Source of the DNA: Rhizobium bangladeshense
Lineage (GTDB): Bacteria; Pseudomonadota; Alphaproteobacteria; Rhizobiales; Rhizobiaceae
Direction: 5' to 3'
Length of the DNA: 64,000 bases
NCBI RefSeq assembly: GCF_017357245.1
Contig: NZ_CP071612.1
Coordinates: 3,808,001-3,872,000 of the forward strand
The notes beneath the pieces are model-generated. The model made no database searches. It was not told the origin of the DNA and worked only from the letters and a program-made list of their open reading frames with translations. A program made the position numbers and the translations under genes. How positions within the stretch are numbered: position 1 is the first letter of the stretch; every line of letters starts with the position of its first letter. Below, in pieces: positions 16,505-24,730 of the stretch.

Positions 16505-17293
16505 ATGATGACGTCTTCGCCCCGCTCCGAGGACAGCGGCTCGGTCCGCGCCCCTGGCGAGCGCCGCCCGATCGCGGTGCTGCCGCTTGGTGCCCATGAG
16601 CAGCACGGCCCTCACCTGCCTTTCGAAACCGACACGCTGATTGCCGAAGGCATCGCCGAACGATTGAAAATGGCCTTGCCCGTCGGACTGTCGGTCACCT
16701 TCCTGCCCACCGAATCGGTCGGCTACTCCATAGAACATATGGATGTTGAAGGAACGAAGACGCTCGCATTCGACGAAGCGGTCAACCGCTGGCTCGCCAT
16801 TGCCGAAGGGCTGGCGAAGCAAGGCATCCGCAAACTCGTGATGCTGAACGCCCATGGTGGCAATTCGCCCCTCATGACTATTGTCGCGACCGAGGCGCGG
16901 ATCCGCTTTGCCATGCTGGCTGTGGCGACGAGCTGGACCCGCTTCGGGCTGCCGGATGGCGTGATTGCACCAGAGGAAAAGGCGATTGGCATCCATGGCG
17001 GCGATATCGAGACATCGGTCATGCTGGCTCTTCACCCCACCAAGGTAGACATGGCAAAGGCTGGGGATTTTCCTTCGCGGCAGACGGAATTCGCCACCCG
17101 CTTCAAGCACCTGCGCGCCTACGGCCCGCATGCCTTCGGCTGGAAGATGTCGGATCTCAACAAACAAGGCGTGGCAGGCAATGCCGCCGCTGCGACGGCC
17201 GAAAAGGGAGAGGCGCTGATTGCTCACTCGGTAAAGGGGCTGGTGGAACTTCTGGAGGATGTCGATGCATTCGATCTCGGCGAGCTCCGTTGA
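16505..17293 (+). CDS. Creatininase-family amidohydrolase
   Basis: A 262-residue metal-dependent amidohydrolase. The metal ligands and active-site motifs of the creatininase family are visible in order: PLGAHEQHGPHLPFETD, NAHGGNSPL and HGGDIETSVML. Family members include creatininase and the formamide hydrolase of riboflavin/F420-type pathways, and many rhizobial members have no proven substrate, so the reaction is left at cyclic or linear amide hydrolysis. It is divergently transcribed from a MarR gene and stands alone. It starts at the first of two ATG-ACG-like codons at 16505; the upstream A/G-rich stretch AAGAGGCAACGACCGG supplies the ribosome-binding site. Confidence 0.85.
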   Translation: MMTSSPRSEDSGSVRAPGERRPIAVLPLGAHEQHGPHLPFETDTLIAEGIAERLKMALPVGLSVTFLPTESVGYSIEHMDVEGTKTLAFDEAVNRWLAIAEGLAKQGIRKLVMLNAHGGNSPLMTIVATEARIRFAMLAVATSWTRFGLPDGVIAPEEKAIGIHGGDIETSVMLALHPTKVDMAKAGDFPSRQTEFATRFKHLRAYGPHAFGWKMSDLNKQGVAGNAAAATAEKGEALIAHSVKGLVELLEDVDAFDLGELR

Positions 17294-17319
17294 AAAGCGA
17301 TCATCTGCATCCGGCGGCG

Positions 17320-17336
17320 ATGTGATCTTATAACAT
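17320..17336. promoter_or_regulatory. Possible Zur operator upstream of COG0523 gene
   Basis: ATGTGATCTTATAACAT is a 7-3-7 inverted repeat with one mismatch (ATGTGAT against ATAACAT). It resembles the ATGTTAT-type half-sites bound by alphaproteobacterial Zur. It lies 103 bases before the start of the CobW-type gene, whose relatives are commonly zinc-repressed. The call is inference from similarity and position. Confidence 0.45.
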
Positions 17337-17438
17337 ATAAAATCCTTTGAACTGCCGTGCCCATGCCATTATATGAGACCAACCGTTCAAGCGGCCGATC
17401 CAAAGCCGCTCGGCCGCACGCCTAATTTAGAGGTTCTC

Positions 17439-18539
17439 ATGACCGACGCGATCTCCACCCAGAAGCCCATTCCCGTTACCGTGCTCACCGGTTATCTCGG
17501 CGCCGGCAAGACGACTTTGCTCAACCGCATCCTGTCGGAAAATCACGGCAAGAAATACGCGGTCATCGTCAACGAGTTCGGCGAAATCGGCATCGACAAC
17601 GACCTCATCGTCGAGTCGGATGAAGAAATCTACGAGATGAACAATGGCTGCGTCTGTTGCACGGTGCGCGGCGACCTGATCCGCGTCGTCGAAGGCCTGA
17701 TGCGCCGCCCCGGCCGCTTCGACGGCATCATTGTCGAAACAACGGGCCTTGCCGATCCGGTCCCGGTCGCCCAGACCTTCTTCATGGACGACGACGTGCG
17801 CGCCAAGACCGAGCTCGATGCCGTGGTTGCTCTCGTCGACGCCAAGCACCTGCCGCTGCGCCTGAAGGACAGCCGCGAAGCCGAGGACCAGATCGCCTTC
17901 GCCGACGTCGTCGTCATCAACAAGAGCGACCTCGTGACCCCCGAAGAACTGGATGTGATCGAAGACATCGTCCGTGCCATCAACCCGGCCGCCCGTGTCT
18001 ACAAGACCAGCCGCTCGGGCGTCGACCTCGCCCGCGTTCTCGATCAGGGCGCCTTCAACCTCGAGCGCGCGCTGGAAAACGATCCGCATTTCCTGGAACA
18101 CGGCCATGACGACCACGTCTGCGGCCCGGATTGCGATCACCATCACCACGATCATGATCACGACCACCACCATCACGATCATGACCACGGCCATCACAAC
18201 GGCGCCCATCACCATGGCGCGATGTCGGCTATCCACGATGTGACGGTACAGTCGGTGTCGCTGCGCGGCGGCGAGATGAACCCCGAGCGCTTCTTCCCCT
18301 GGATCCAGAAGGTCACGCAGACGCAGGGGCCGAATATTCTGCGCCTCAAGGGCATCATTGCCTTCAAGGACGACCCGCAGCGTTACGTCGTCCAGGGTGT
18401 GCACATGATCATCGAAGGCGATCACCAGCGGCCATGGAAGGAAGGCGAGAAGCATGAAAGCCGTCTCGTGTTCATCGGCCGCGATCTCGACCGGGAAAAA
18501 CTCGAGGCCTCCTTCAAGGCCTGTGAGGCAGCCGCCTGA
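17439..18539 (+). CDS. COG0523 (CobW/ZNG1-type) GTP-binding metallochaperone
   Basis: A 366-residue P-loop GTPase. Walker A GYLGAGKT is at residues 18-25, the metal-binding CVCC at about 71-74 in [13 protein letters not shown], and NKSD is the guanine-specificity motif. A histidine/aspartate-rich loop of about 40 residues (around 220-263) separates the G domain from the C-terminal CobW domain. Such loops bind zinc, and COG0523 proteins of this kind serve zinc allocation during starvation. CobW proper belongs to a cobalamin operon, which is absent here. ATG 17439 fits the family start. The WD40 gene overlaps its stop by one base, so the pair is coupled. Confidence 0.9.
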   Translation: MTDAISTQKPIPVTVLTGYLGAGKTTLLNRILSENHGKKYAVIVNEFGEIGIDNDLIVESDEEIYEMNNGCVCCTVRGDLIRVVEGLMRRPGRFDGIIVETTGLADPVPVAQTFFMDDDVRAKTELDAVVALVDAKHLPLRLKDSREAEDQIAFADVVVINKSDLVTPEELDVIEDIVRAINPAARVYKTSRSGVDLARVLDQGAFNLERALENDPHFLEHGHDDHVCGPDCDHHHHDHDHDHHHHDHDHGHHNGAHHHGAMSAIHDVTVQSVSLRGGEMNPERFFPWIQKVTQTQGPNILRLKGIIAFKDDPQRYVVQGVHMIIEGDHQRPWKEGEKHESRLVFIGRDLDREKLEASFKACEAAA

Positions 18540-19528
18540 TGCCCACAGTTGCACCGCTTGATCTCGACGGCCACGTTCTGGCCGTCGAATTTTTAGGTGA
18601 TGTTCCCTTCTTCGCCAGCGCCAACGGCACATTTCACCGGCTGGACGGCGGCGAGAGGGTTTCAGAAGCCCATCAGGGCATGCTCACCGCGATCCGCGAT
18701 CCCTACAGCGACAGCCTGATCTCGGGCGGCGAAGACGGCAAGGTTCTGCGCATCGCCGCCGACGGCAGCGTCAGCGAACTTGCGACCGCGCCGCGCAAAT
18801 GGATCTCGCAGGTCGCGGCCGGCCCGCAAGGAGCGGTTGCCTATTCCTATGGCAAGAGTTCGCTCGTCCGGCTTGCCGACGGCACCACTAAGGAATTCCC
18901 CGAGGAGCGCACCGTCGAAGGCCTCGCCTTCGCACCGAAAGGCCTGCGCATCGCCGCCGCCCGCTATAACGGCGTGTCGTTGCACTGGGTCGGCATGAGC
19001 GCCAAACCGGTCGATCTCGAATGGAAGGGCGCGCATACCGCCGTCACCTTCTCGCCCGATGGTAATTTCCTCGTCACCTCGATGCAGGAAAACGCGCTGC
19101 ACGGCTGGAAGCTCGACAGCAAGCCCGGCGCCGAAGCCCGCCACATGCGCATGACCGGCTACCCCGCCAAGGTGAAATCCCTCTCCTGGTCGGTCAAAGG
19201 CAAATGGCTAGCCTCCTCGGGCGCACCGGCGGCAATCGTCTGGCCTTTCCAGGGCAAGGACGGCCCGATGGGCAAGGCGCCACTCGAACTCGGCACCCGC
19301 GCCAACATCATGGCGACCTCGGTGAAGTTCCATCCGCTGGAGGATATCCTCGCGATCGGCTTCATCGACGGCATGATCCTCGCCGTGCGCATCGCCGACA
19401 GCAAGGAAGCCCTCCTGCGCCGCCCCGGCAAGGGCGCGATCACAGCAATGAGTTGGAGCGCAAACGGCAAGCTGCTCGCTTTCGCCTCCGAAGCCGGCGA
19501 TTGCGGCGTGGTCGATATCTCGGCTTAA
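18539..19528 (+). CDS. WD40-repeat beta-propeller protein
   Basis: A 329-residue cytosolic protein made of repeated blades; recognisable pieces are LISGGEDGKVLRI, TAVTFSPDGNFLVTSMQENALHGWKL and ITAMSWSANGKLLAFASEAGDCGVVDI. No signal peptide or catalytic motif is seen, so it is most likely a protein-binding scaffold. The start ATG overlaps the stop of the upstream COG0523 GTPase (TGATG), implying coupled translation in fixed proportion. A role as partner of the metallochaperone is inference from this gene pairing. Confidence 0.85.
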   Translation: MPTVAPLDLDGHVLAVEFLGDVPFFASANGTFHRLDGGERVSEAHQGMLTAIRDPYSDSLISGGEDGKVLRIAADGSVSELATAPRKWISQVAAGPQGAVAYSYGKSSLVRLADGTTKEFPEERTVEGLAFAPKGLRIAAARYNGVSLHWVGMSAKPVDLEWKGAHTAVTFSPDGNFLVTSMQENALHGWKLDSKPGAEARHMRMTGYPAKVKSLSWSVKGKWLASSGAPAAIVWPFQGKDGPMGKAPLELGTRANIMATSVKFHPLEDILAIGFIDGMILAVRIADSKEALLRRPGKGAITAMSWSANGKLLAFASEAGDCGVVDISA

Positions 19529-19709
19529 GCCCCTGGCGGAACCTGAAACCGTCGCATATGGCGCCGACCATATGCAGGCGCCGGCTTAAACGGACTGGCT
19601 GGAAGATCGCATGCCAAGGCCTTAGAATACCGGACTTGTCGATCTTGGCTGGACGACACATGAAAATCCGCGCAGCTAATGCCTGGCCGTGACTGACAGA
19701 GGAAACGCA

Positions 19710-20528
19710 ATGCCGATATCGACCGGCCTCGGCTTGGCCGAGCAACAGCCGCAGCCCCTGGGCGACGCATCCATCTGGGCGGTGATCCGCGCCGAGGCGG
19801 GCGAGCTTGCAGCGCGCGAGCCGATATTGCGGCGACTGCTTGCCGAGCAGGTGACGAGCCCCGCCGGCAACCATGAGATCCTGGCTCAGGTGCTGGCGGC
19901 GCGGCTCTCGGTGGCGAAAGTTGAAACCGGCGATCTGTTCGACCTCATCCTGTCGACGCTTGATGACGATATCATCCGGAAAGTCGAGGCAGATCTCGCT
20001 GCCGTTCGCAAACGCGATCCGGCCTGCACGACATTTCTGCATGCGCTCTTGAACCTCAAGGGTTTTCATGCGCTGCAGACACACCGCATCGCCCACGTGC
20101 TCTGGAATACCGGCCGCCCGGAGATTGCCGCCTGGCTCGCCAATCTGGCCTCGCTGGTCTTCGGCCCGGACATTCATCCGGCTGCACGGATAGGCGCTTC
20201 CATCATGCTCGACCATGGCTCGGGCATCGTGATCGGCGAAACGGCGGTGATCGAAGACGAAGTATCGATCCTCCAGAATGTCACGCTTGGCGGAACTGGC
20301 AAGGAGACGGGGGACCGCCATCCGAAGATTCGCCACGGCGTCATGATCGGCGCAGGCGCCAAGATTCTCGGCAATATCGAAATCGGCGCCTTCAGCAAAA
20401 TCGCGGCCGGCAGCGTCGTACTGAAGCCGGTTCCCGAACATTGCACTGTTGCCGGCGTCCCGGCCGCGATCGTGCGGATCCACCGCGCCGATGAAATCCC
20501 GGCCGAGACCATGGACCAGAATATCTAG
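19710..20528 (+). CDS. cysE: Serine O-acetyltransferase
   Basis: Transfers acetyl from acetyl-CoA to L-serine, the first step of cysteine synthesis. The N-terminal helical domain (IWAVIRAEAGELAAREPILRRLL) precedes a left-handed beta-helix of hexapeptide repeats containing the catalytic pair in MLDHGSGIVIGETAVI and the CoA-loop GGTGKETGDRHPKI. The 272-residue length is normal. ATG 19710 was chosen for its GAGGAAAC ribosome-binding site; GTG 19689 is less likely. The C-terminal end (MDQNI) finishes in isoleucine, as needed for docking into the sulfhydrylase CysK. The 180 bases upstream hold no gene. Confidence 0.95.
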   Translation: MPISTGLGLAEQQPQPLGDASIWAVIRAEAGELAAREPILRRLLAEQVTSPAGNHEILAQVLAARLSVAKVETGDLFDLILSTLDDDIIRKVEADLAAVRKRDPACTTFLHALLNLKGFHALQTHRIAHVLWNTGRPEIAAWLANLASLVFGPDIHPAARIGASIMLDHGSGIVIGETAVIEDEVSILQNVTLGGTGKETGDRHPKIRHGVMIGAGAKILGNIEIGAFSKIAAGSVVLKPVPEHCTVAGVPAAIVRIHRADEIPAETMDQNI

Positions 20529-20552
20529 GCCCTACAGGGACGCACCCATGCG

Positions 20553-21060
20553 CTATCCGGCCTGCTGGTTTTGCCGGGAAGCTTCAACGCGATTTCGGCC
20601 TTCGCGCTTCGAGCGATCGAGCGCTTCATCGGCCTTGTGCATGAGCCGCTCGAAACCCTCTGCGTTTTCACGGGTAGCAACGCCGATGCTCAACGTCGGA
20701 AAGACGGCGAGATCCGGCCGCTGCATGACGGCGGCGGCGAAAGCGAGGCGGATCTGCTAGGCAATCGCCACCGCATCTTCCTGGGCGATGTTTTTCAGCA
20801 CCGCCAGGAACTCGTCTCCACCTTGCCGCGCGAGCAGTTCGTTGGAGCGCATGATGCTCCTCGAAACGCGGGCGAAAAGCCGCAGGATCTCGTCGCCGGC
20901 GGCGTGGCCGTGCCTGTCGTTCAACTGCTCGAAATGGTCGATATCGAGATCAGCAGGGATATCGGAGAACGCGAGCACGGGCACGTGCTGGGCAAGGCCG
21001 CCACGATTGAGCGCGCCGGTCAGCGGATCGTGGTGGGCGAGGTTCTGGCCGCGGAACCTA
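20553..21060 (-). pseudogene. Remnant of a GGDEF diguanylate cyclase gene with in-frame stop
   Basis: Minus-strand translation gives HHDPLTGALNRGGL, DLDIDHFEQLNDRHGHAAGD and ARQGGDEFLAVL, clearly a GGDEF domain. It is interrupted by TAG at 20757-20759. The same frame continues past that stop with the normal end of the domain (FPTLSIGVATRENAEGFERL, then MHKADEALDRSKREGRN) until TAG at 20553. The upstream part of any original protein is missing because the serine hydrolase gene ends at 21137. One nonsense change plus loss of the N-terminus makes this a decaying gene. Confidence 0.8.
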
Positions 21061-21136
21061 CAGCAAGCATTTTGCGGTTTGATCGGAGCCTTCGTTGAAA
21101 ATCGAACAATCGGTGGTTTTCCTACAGCCGCAGTAA

Positions 21137-22192
21137 TCAAGCAGATCGCACCGTGCCGATGATGTCAGCCAACAGACCGTGCAGCAAATCCCGGTAGCCG
21201 TTTCGCGCCGAGGGGCCGCTCTCTTCCGACGTCATGACGACGGTCAGATCGAGCGACGGGACGATGTAGAGCATCTGCCCGCCATAGCCCCAGGCGAAAT
21301 GCACCTGCTCGCCGCCGATTACACGCGTGAACCAGCCATAGCCGTATTCGTCGCCGGAGAAACGCGAATTGGTACGGTGCTGCCAGGATTGCGCGATCCA
21401 GTCGGCAGGCACCACCTGCTCCCCCTTGGCTGTGCGCCCACCATTGCGATAAAGCTCGCCGAAGGCAAGTAAGGACCGAGCGCTCATCGCCATCTGGTTG
21501 CCGCCGATGTAGATGCCCTGCGGGTCGCGCTCCCATGCGCCAATGCGGAAACCCTCGACAGGGCCGAGCCATTCGCGGGCAAGCGCCAGGGTCGAGCGGC
21601 CACTGACCTTGGTAAGAATGGCCGAAAGCAGATGCGTCGATGCGGTGGAATAGAGCATCTCGCCGCCGGGCTGATCGATGAAAGGCTGTGAGAGAGCAAA
21701 GCGCACCCAGTTGCGCGAGGAAACCCAGCGGCCGTAGTTCGGCCCCGACATGCGGTCGAGTCCCGCCTGCATGGAGAGAAGATTGCCGATGGTGATGTCG
21801 TTGAGGCGCGGGTCTGGCGATGAGGGAAGATCGGCTTTCAGGATCGGCGCGATCTTCTGGTCCGGACCATCAAGCAGTCCTTTGCTGATCGCGATACCGA
21901 CGAGCGCCGAAATGATCGATTTCGAAGCAGACTTGATATTGGTCGATTCCGACGGCGAATGACTGCGGAAGCCGCGTTCGGTGAGCACGCGTCCGTCGCG
22001 AGCGACGATCACAGTCTTCAGCGGCCGCAGCGCCGGATCGCTCGCCGCTTGGTCGAGACGCGGACCAAGCCCGGCGGCGGACGCCGTGCTCTGAGCGGCC
22101 GTCGGACCTGTTGCGGCAAATGTCAGGCAGAAGAAAAGGAGAAGGAAAAGAATACGGATCATGTGACGCATGATAGGATATCGCGGCAACAT
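21137..22192 (-). CDS. Serine hydrolase, class C beta-lactamase / PBP4*-like
   Basis: A 351-residue protein with a signal peptide (MIRILFLLLFFCLTFAATGP, cleavage near TAAQS). The active-site SxxK tetrad is in IKSASKSIISALVGIAI. The second motif is the YST in EMLYSTASTHLLSAIL, and WGYGGQMLYIVPSLDLTVV sits where the third motif is expected. It probably acts in the periplasm as an esterase, amidase or peptidase rather than a true beta-lactamase. Possible starts are ATG 22192, 22171 or 22162; none has a strong ribosome-binding site, and the shorter ones give the cleaner signal peptide. It lies convergent to cysE beyond the GGDEF remnant. Confidence 0.82.
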   Translation of the reverse strand: MLPRYPIMRHMIRILFLLLFFCLTFAATGPTAAQSTASAAGLGPRLDQAASDPALRPLKTVIVARDGRVLTERGFRSHSPSESTNIKSASKSIISALVGIAISKGLLDGPDQKIAPILKADLPSSPDPRLNDITIGNLLSMQAGLDRMSGPNYGRWVSSRNWVRFALSQPFIDQPGGEMLYSTASTHLLSAILTKVSGRSTLALAREWLGPVEGFRIGAWERDPQGIYIGGNQMAMSARSLLAFGELYRNGGRTAKGEQVVPADWIAQSWQHRTNSRFSGDEYGYGWFTRVIGGEQVHFAWGYGGQMLYIVPSLDLTVVMTSEESGPSARNGYRDLLHGLLADIIGTVRSA

Positions 22193-22268
22193 ATTCGCGT
22201 GCCCACAGCACTTCTCACGCGATCGTGTCTGCTGGTGAACCGGTTACCCGTGTCTCTCTGTCTCGGCA

Positions 22269-22331
22269 TAAAAAACAATCCGCGCCGCAGCCACGGCAGG
22301 CCCGCCTGCCTGCATGATCAGCGGCGCGGAT
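22269..22331 (-). terminator. Nested-hairpin intrinsic terminator after the odc-GNAT unit
   Basis: Outer arms ATCCGCGCCGC (22278-22288) and GCGGCGCGGAT (22321-22331) are perfect inverted 11-mers enclosing a second hairpin GGCAGG/CCTGCC (22295-22310). Minus-strand RNA runs straight from the outer stem into a T-rich tract (TGTTTTTT). It lies 48 bases after the acetyltransferase stop. Confidence 0.75.
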
Positions 22332-22378
22332 ATTACCGGCGGGGAACGTTCCCTATCACTACCTGGTGGGCGCGCAGC

Positions 22379-22969
22379 TCAGGCTGCGCGGCGAACCGGC
22401 GCGCTGGCCAGCATGCGTCCCGAGGGAACGATCATGCCGGCCGCGCCGTCAAGCCAGCCTTCCGTGAGCTCAAGCGCGAGAAAGCGCGAGCGCTCGAACG
22501 GACCTGGCATGACAAGATGGCGAGCCTTTTCGGCGAAAAAGCCGAAACGCTCATAATAGGCGGCATCGCCGACGAGCAGGACGGCGCCATGCCCGCGGTT
22601 CTTCGCCTCGAGGATCGCCGCGCGCATCAGGGCCGAGCCGATGCCTTTGCCGCCATGACGGGAATCGACGGCCAGCGGGCCGAGCAGCAGCGCGTTGATC
22701 GGCGTGCCATCGGCGTTGACGCCGGCCTCGACGTTCCAGAGCCGCACCGTGCCGATCAGGCGACCGTCGCGATCACGCGCGACCAGTGCAAGTCCTTCGG
22801 CCGGAATGCGGTTGCGGCGGATCTTCTCCGACGACTTCTTGCGGCGGTCGGGGCCCATGACGCGGTCGAGCAGGTTTTCACGCGCGACAACATCCGACGG
22901 GTTTTCGGCGTCGATGGTGAAAATGGAGGGCGCAAAGAATGCGCGGACAGAATCAAGAACAGCGGCCAT
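22379..22969 (-). CDS. GNAT-family N-acetyltransferase
   Basis: A 196-residue acetyltransferase. The acetyl-CoA-binding motif A is LLGPLAVDSRHGGKGIGSAL (pyrophosphate loop GGKGIGS), followed by motif B with VGDAAYYERFGF, as in YhbS-type enzymes. A GGAGG sequence precedes ATG 22969. It lies 97 bases downstream of the ornithine decarboxylase gene on the same strand, and a large terminator follows, so the two probably share a transcript. Given that neighbour, a polyamine or amino acid acceptor is possible, but nothing in the sequence fixes the substrate. Confidence 0.88.
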   Translation of the reverse strand: MAAVLDSVRAFFAPSIFTIDAENPSDVVARENLLDRVMGPDRRKKSSEKIRRNRIPAEGLALVARDRDGRLIGTVRLWNVEAGVNADGTPINALLLGPLAVDSRHGGKGIGSALMRAAILEAKNRGHGAVLLVGDAAYYERFGFFAEKARHLVMPGPFERSRFLALELTEGWLDGAAGMIVPSGRMLASAPVRRAA

Positions 22970-23066
22970 TGTGGGCCTCCCGCACTCAAAACCGATTCAG
23001 ACGGTGACTTCGGTGAATTGTGGATTTGCCGCCCCGGCTGGTTGCGGAGCTGGCAGAAACAAGACC

Positions 23067-24200
23067 TTAGATGACGTAAGCCTTCAGCGGCTCGAAGCCG
23101 TTGAAAGCAACCGCCGAGTAGGTCGTCGTATAGGCACCGGTGCCTTCGATCAGAACCTCGTCGCCAATCGTCAGAGACAGCGGCAGCGGATAGAGGTTCT
23201 TTTCATACAGCACGTCGGCCGAGTCGCAGGTCGGGCCGGCGATCACGCAAGGTTCCATCTCGCCGCCGTCGCGCTCCGTGCGGATCGGGTAACGGATGGC
23301 CTCGTCCATGGTTTCGGCGAGACCGCCGAACTTGCCGATGTCGAGGAAGACCCAGCGGGCGTCGTCATTGTCCGACTTCTTGGAGATCAGCACGACTTCC
23401 GCCTTGATGACACCGGCATTGCCGACCATGCCGCGACCCGGCTCGATGATCGTCTGCGGGATCTGGTTGCCGAAATGGGTGCGCAGCGCCTGGTAGATCG
23501 ACTTGCCGTAAGCTTCCGCGGACGGAACGTCGCGCAGATACTTGGTCGGGAAGCCGCCGCCCATGTTGACCATCTGCAGGTGGATGCCCTGCTTGGCAAG
23601 CTGGACGAAGACGCGCTTGGCGTCGGCAAGAGCCGAATCCCAAGCATCGACCTTGGTCATCTGCGAGCCGACATGGAACGAGACGCCGTAGGACTGCAGG
23701 CCGAGCTGATGGGCATAGACGAGAACGTCGACCGCCATCTGCGGAACGCAGCCGAACTTGCGCGACAGCGGCCACTCGGCGCCTTCGCCATCGGTGAGCA
23801 CGCGGCAGAAGACACGGGCGCCGGGAGCGGCGCGCGAGATCTTCTCGACTTCCTCGTGGCTGTCGACCGCAAAGAGGCTGACGCCGAGCGCATGAGCGCG
23901 GGCGACATCACGTTCCTTCTTGATCGTGTTGCCATAGGAGATGCGGGCAGCGGTCGCACCGGCTTCCAGCGCCATTTCGATTTCGGCAACGGATGCGCAA
24001 TCGAAATTGGAGCCGAGCCCTGCGAGCAGCTTCAGCACTTCCGGAGCCGGGTTAGCCTTGACGGCATAGTAGATGGCGCTGTCCGGCATGGCGTGACGGA
24101 AGGCGTGGAAATTGTCGCGAACGACATCGAGGTCAACCACGAGGCAGGGACCGTCGGGACGTCGGGTTGCGAGAAAGTCGCGGATGCGCTGGGTGGTCAT
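23067..24200 (-). CDS. odc: Ornithine/lysine decarboxylase (fold III, PLP)
   Basis: Decarboxylates ornithine (and possibly lysine) to putrescine (cadaverine). This is the alanine-racemase-fold decarboxylase typical of rhizobia, not the large enterobacterial SpeC/SpeF. The PLP lysine is in IYYAVKANPAPE; also present are the HVGSQ strand, MVNMGGGFPTKY, the phosphate-binding IEPGRGMVGNAG and the active-site Cys in GPTCDSADVLYE. The length is 377 residues. ATG 24200 follows AAGAGGGAACGACT. The same frame is open for another 69 codons upstream without a stop, but that region is the structured leader and lacks family similarity. Regulation by the leader RNA is likely. Confidence 0.95.
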   Translation of the reverse strand: MTTQRIRDFLATRRPDGPCLVVDLDVVRDNFHAFRHAMPDSAIYYAVKANPAPEVLKLLAGLGSNFDCASVAEIEMALEAGATAARISYGNTIKKERDVARAHALGVSLFAVDSHEEVEKISRAAPGARVFCRVLTDGEGAEWPLSRKFGCVPQMAVDVLVYAHQLGLQSYGVSFHVGSQMTKVDAWDSALADAKRVFVQLAKQGIHLQMVNMGGGFPTKYLRDVPSAEAYGKSIYQALRTHFGNQIPQTIIEPGRGMVGNAGVIKAEVVLISKKSDNDDARWVFLDIGKFGGLAETMDEAIRYPIRTERDGGEMEPCVIAGPTCDSADVLYEKNLYPLPLSLTIGDEVLIEGTGAYTTTYSAVAFNGFEPLKAYVI

Positions 24201-24560
24201 AGTCGTTCCCTCTTCCAGTTCCAGAACTCCGGCATGAACCGGAGGACAAAGGGCATACGAGAACTCGCATTGGAACCAGCCGGTGGAGACCCCGGAACCA
24301 TAGCAAGCGCTCGATGCGCGGATAGTGAACCAACGCCGCGGACGCGGTGTAAGTTCGGCTTTGTCTGCCATGGATTGGAGGGAGAGTCCCAACCGCACTT
24401 CCGGCAATGATGGTGTGCCTCTTCAGTAACCCCCGCTGATGGAAAGCAGGGAGAGAACAAAAAGGCCCGCACCGTCGTTGCTTCAGGCGTCCTCGCATTT
24501 TCCGGTTGGCCGGAATAGCGACTGGAGGGGTTAATTCCAGGTACCTTACCGATTTCCTCA
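24201..24560 (-). ncRNA. Probable speF leader RNA upstream of odc
   Basis: Ornithine decarboxylase genes of alphaproteobacteria are known to be preceded by the long conserved speF leader RNA; this 5' region has the right gene, strand and length. On the minus strand it shows several short stems, for example CTCCGG/CCGGAG at 24227-24244 close to the ribosome-binding site, and a T5 tract opposite 24459-24463. I cannot check the covariance model by eye, so the family name rests on position and established knowledge. Exact ends are uncertain. The rest of the 530-base gap (to 24730) holds the divergent lysR promoter. Confidence 0.5.
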
Positions 24561-24730
24561 CCAATTCGAGGGTTCGGCGGACACCCATGGGCACGTGCGA
24601 CTTTGGGCTGATTGGGAAATAAGAATATTCGCCTCCATAATCAAGCGAATTTTTGATCCTCTGGGCAAAAAAATATTTGAACAGCGCTGGCCAATTTGTT
24701 CAACGTTCCAAAACAGTTTTAGGAAGCATC

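Noticed and set aside
17439..18539. CobW of cobalamin synthesis
   Set aside because: No cob genes are nearby; the CVCC and His-rich loop fit the wider COG0523 metallochaperone group.
24371..24407. Upstream start codons for Odc in the leader frame
   Set aside because: They have no ribosome-binding site, and the added 57-69 residues do not resemble the decarboxylase family; kept only as a finding about the leader.
22695..24410. 571-codon plus-strand open frame opposite odc
   Set aside because: It runs antisense through the well-conserved decarboxylase and part of its leader; high G+C third positions explain the lack of stops.
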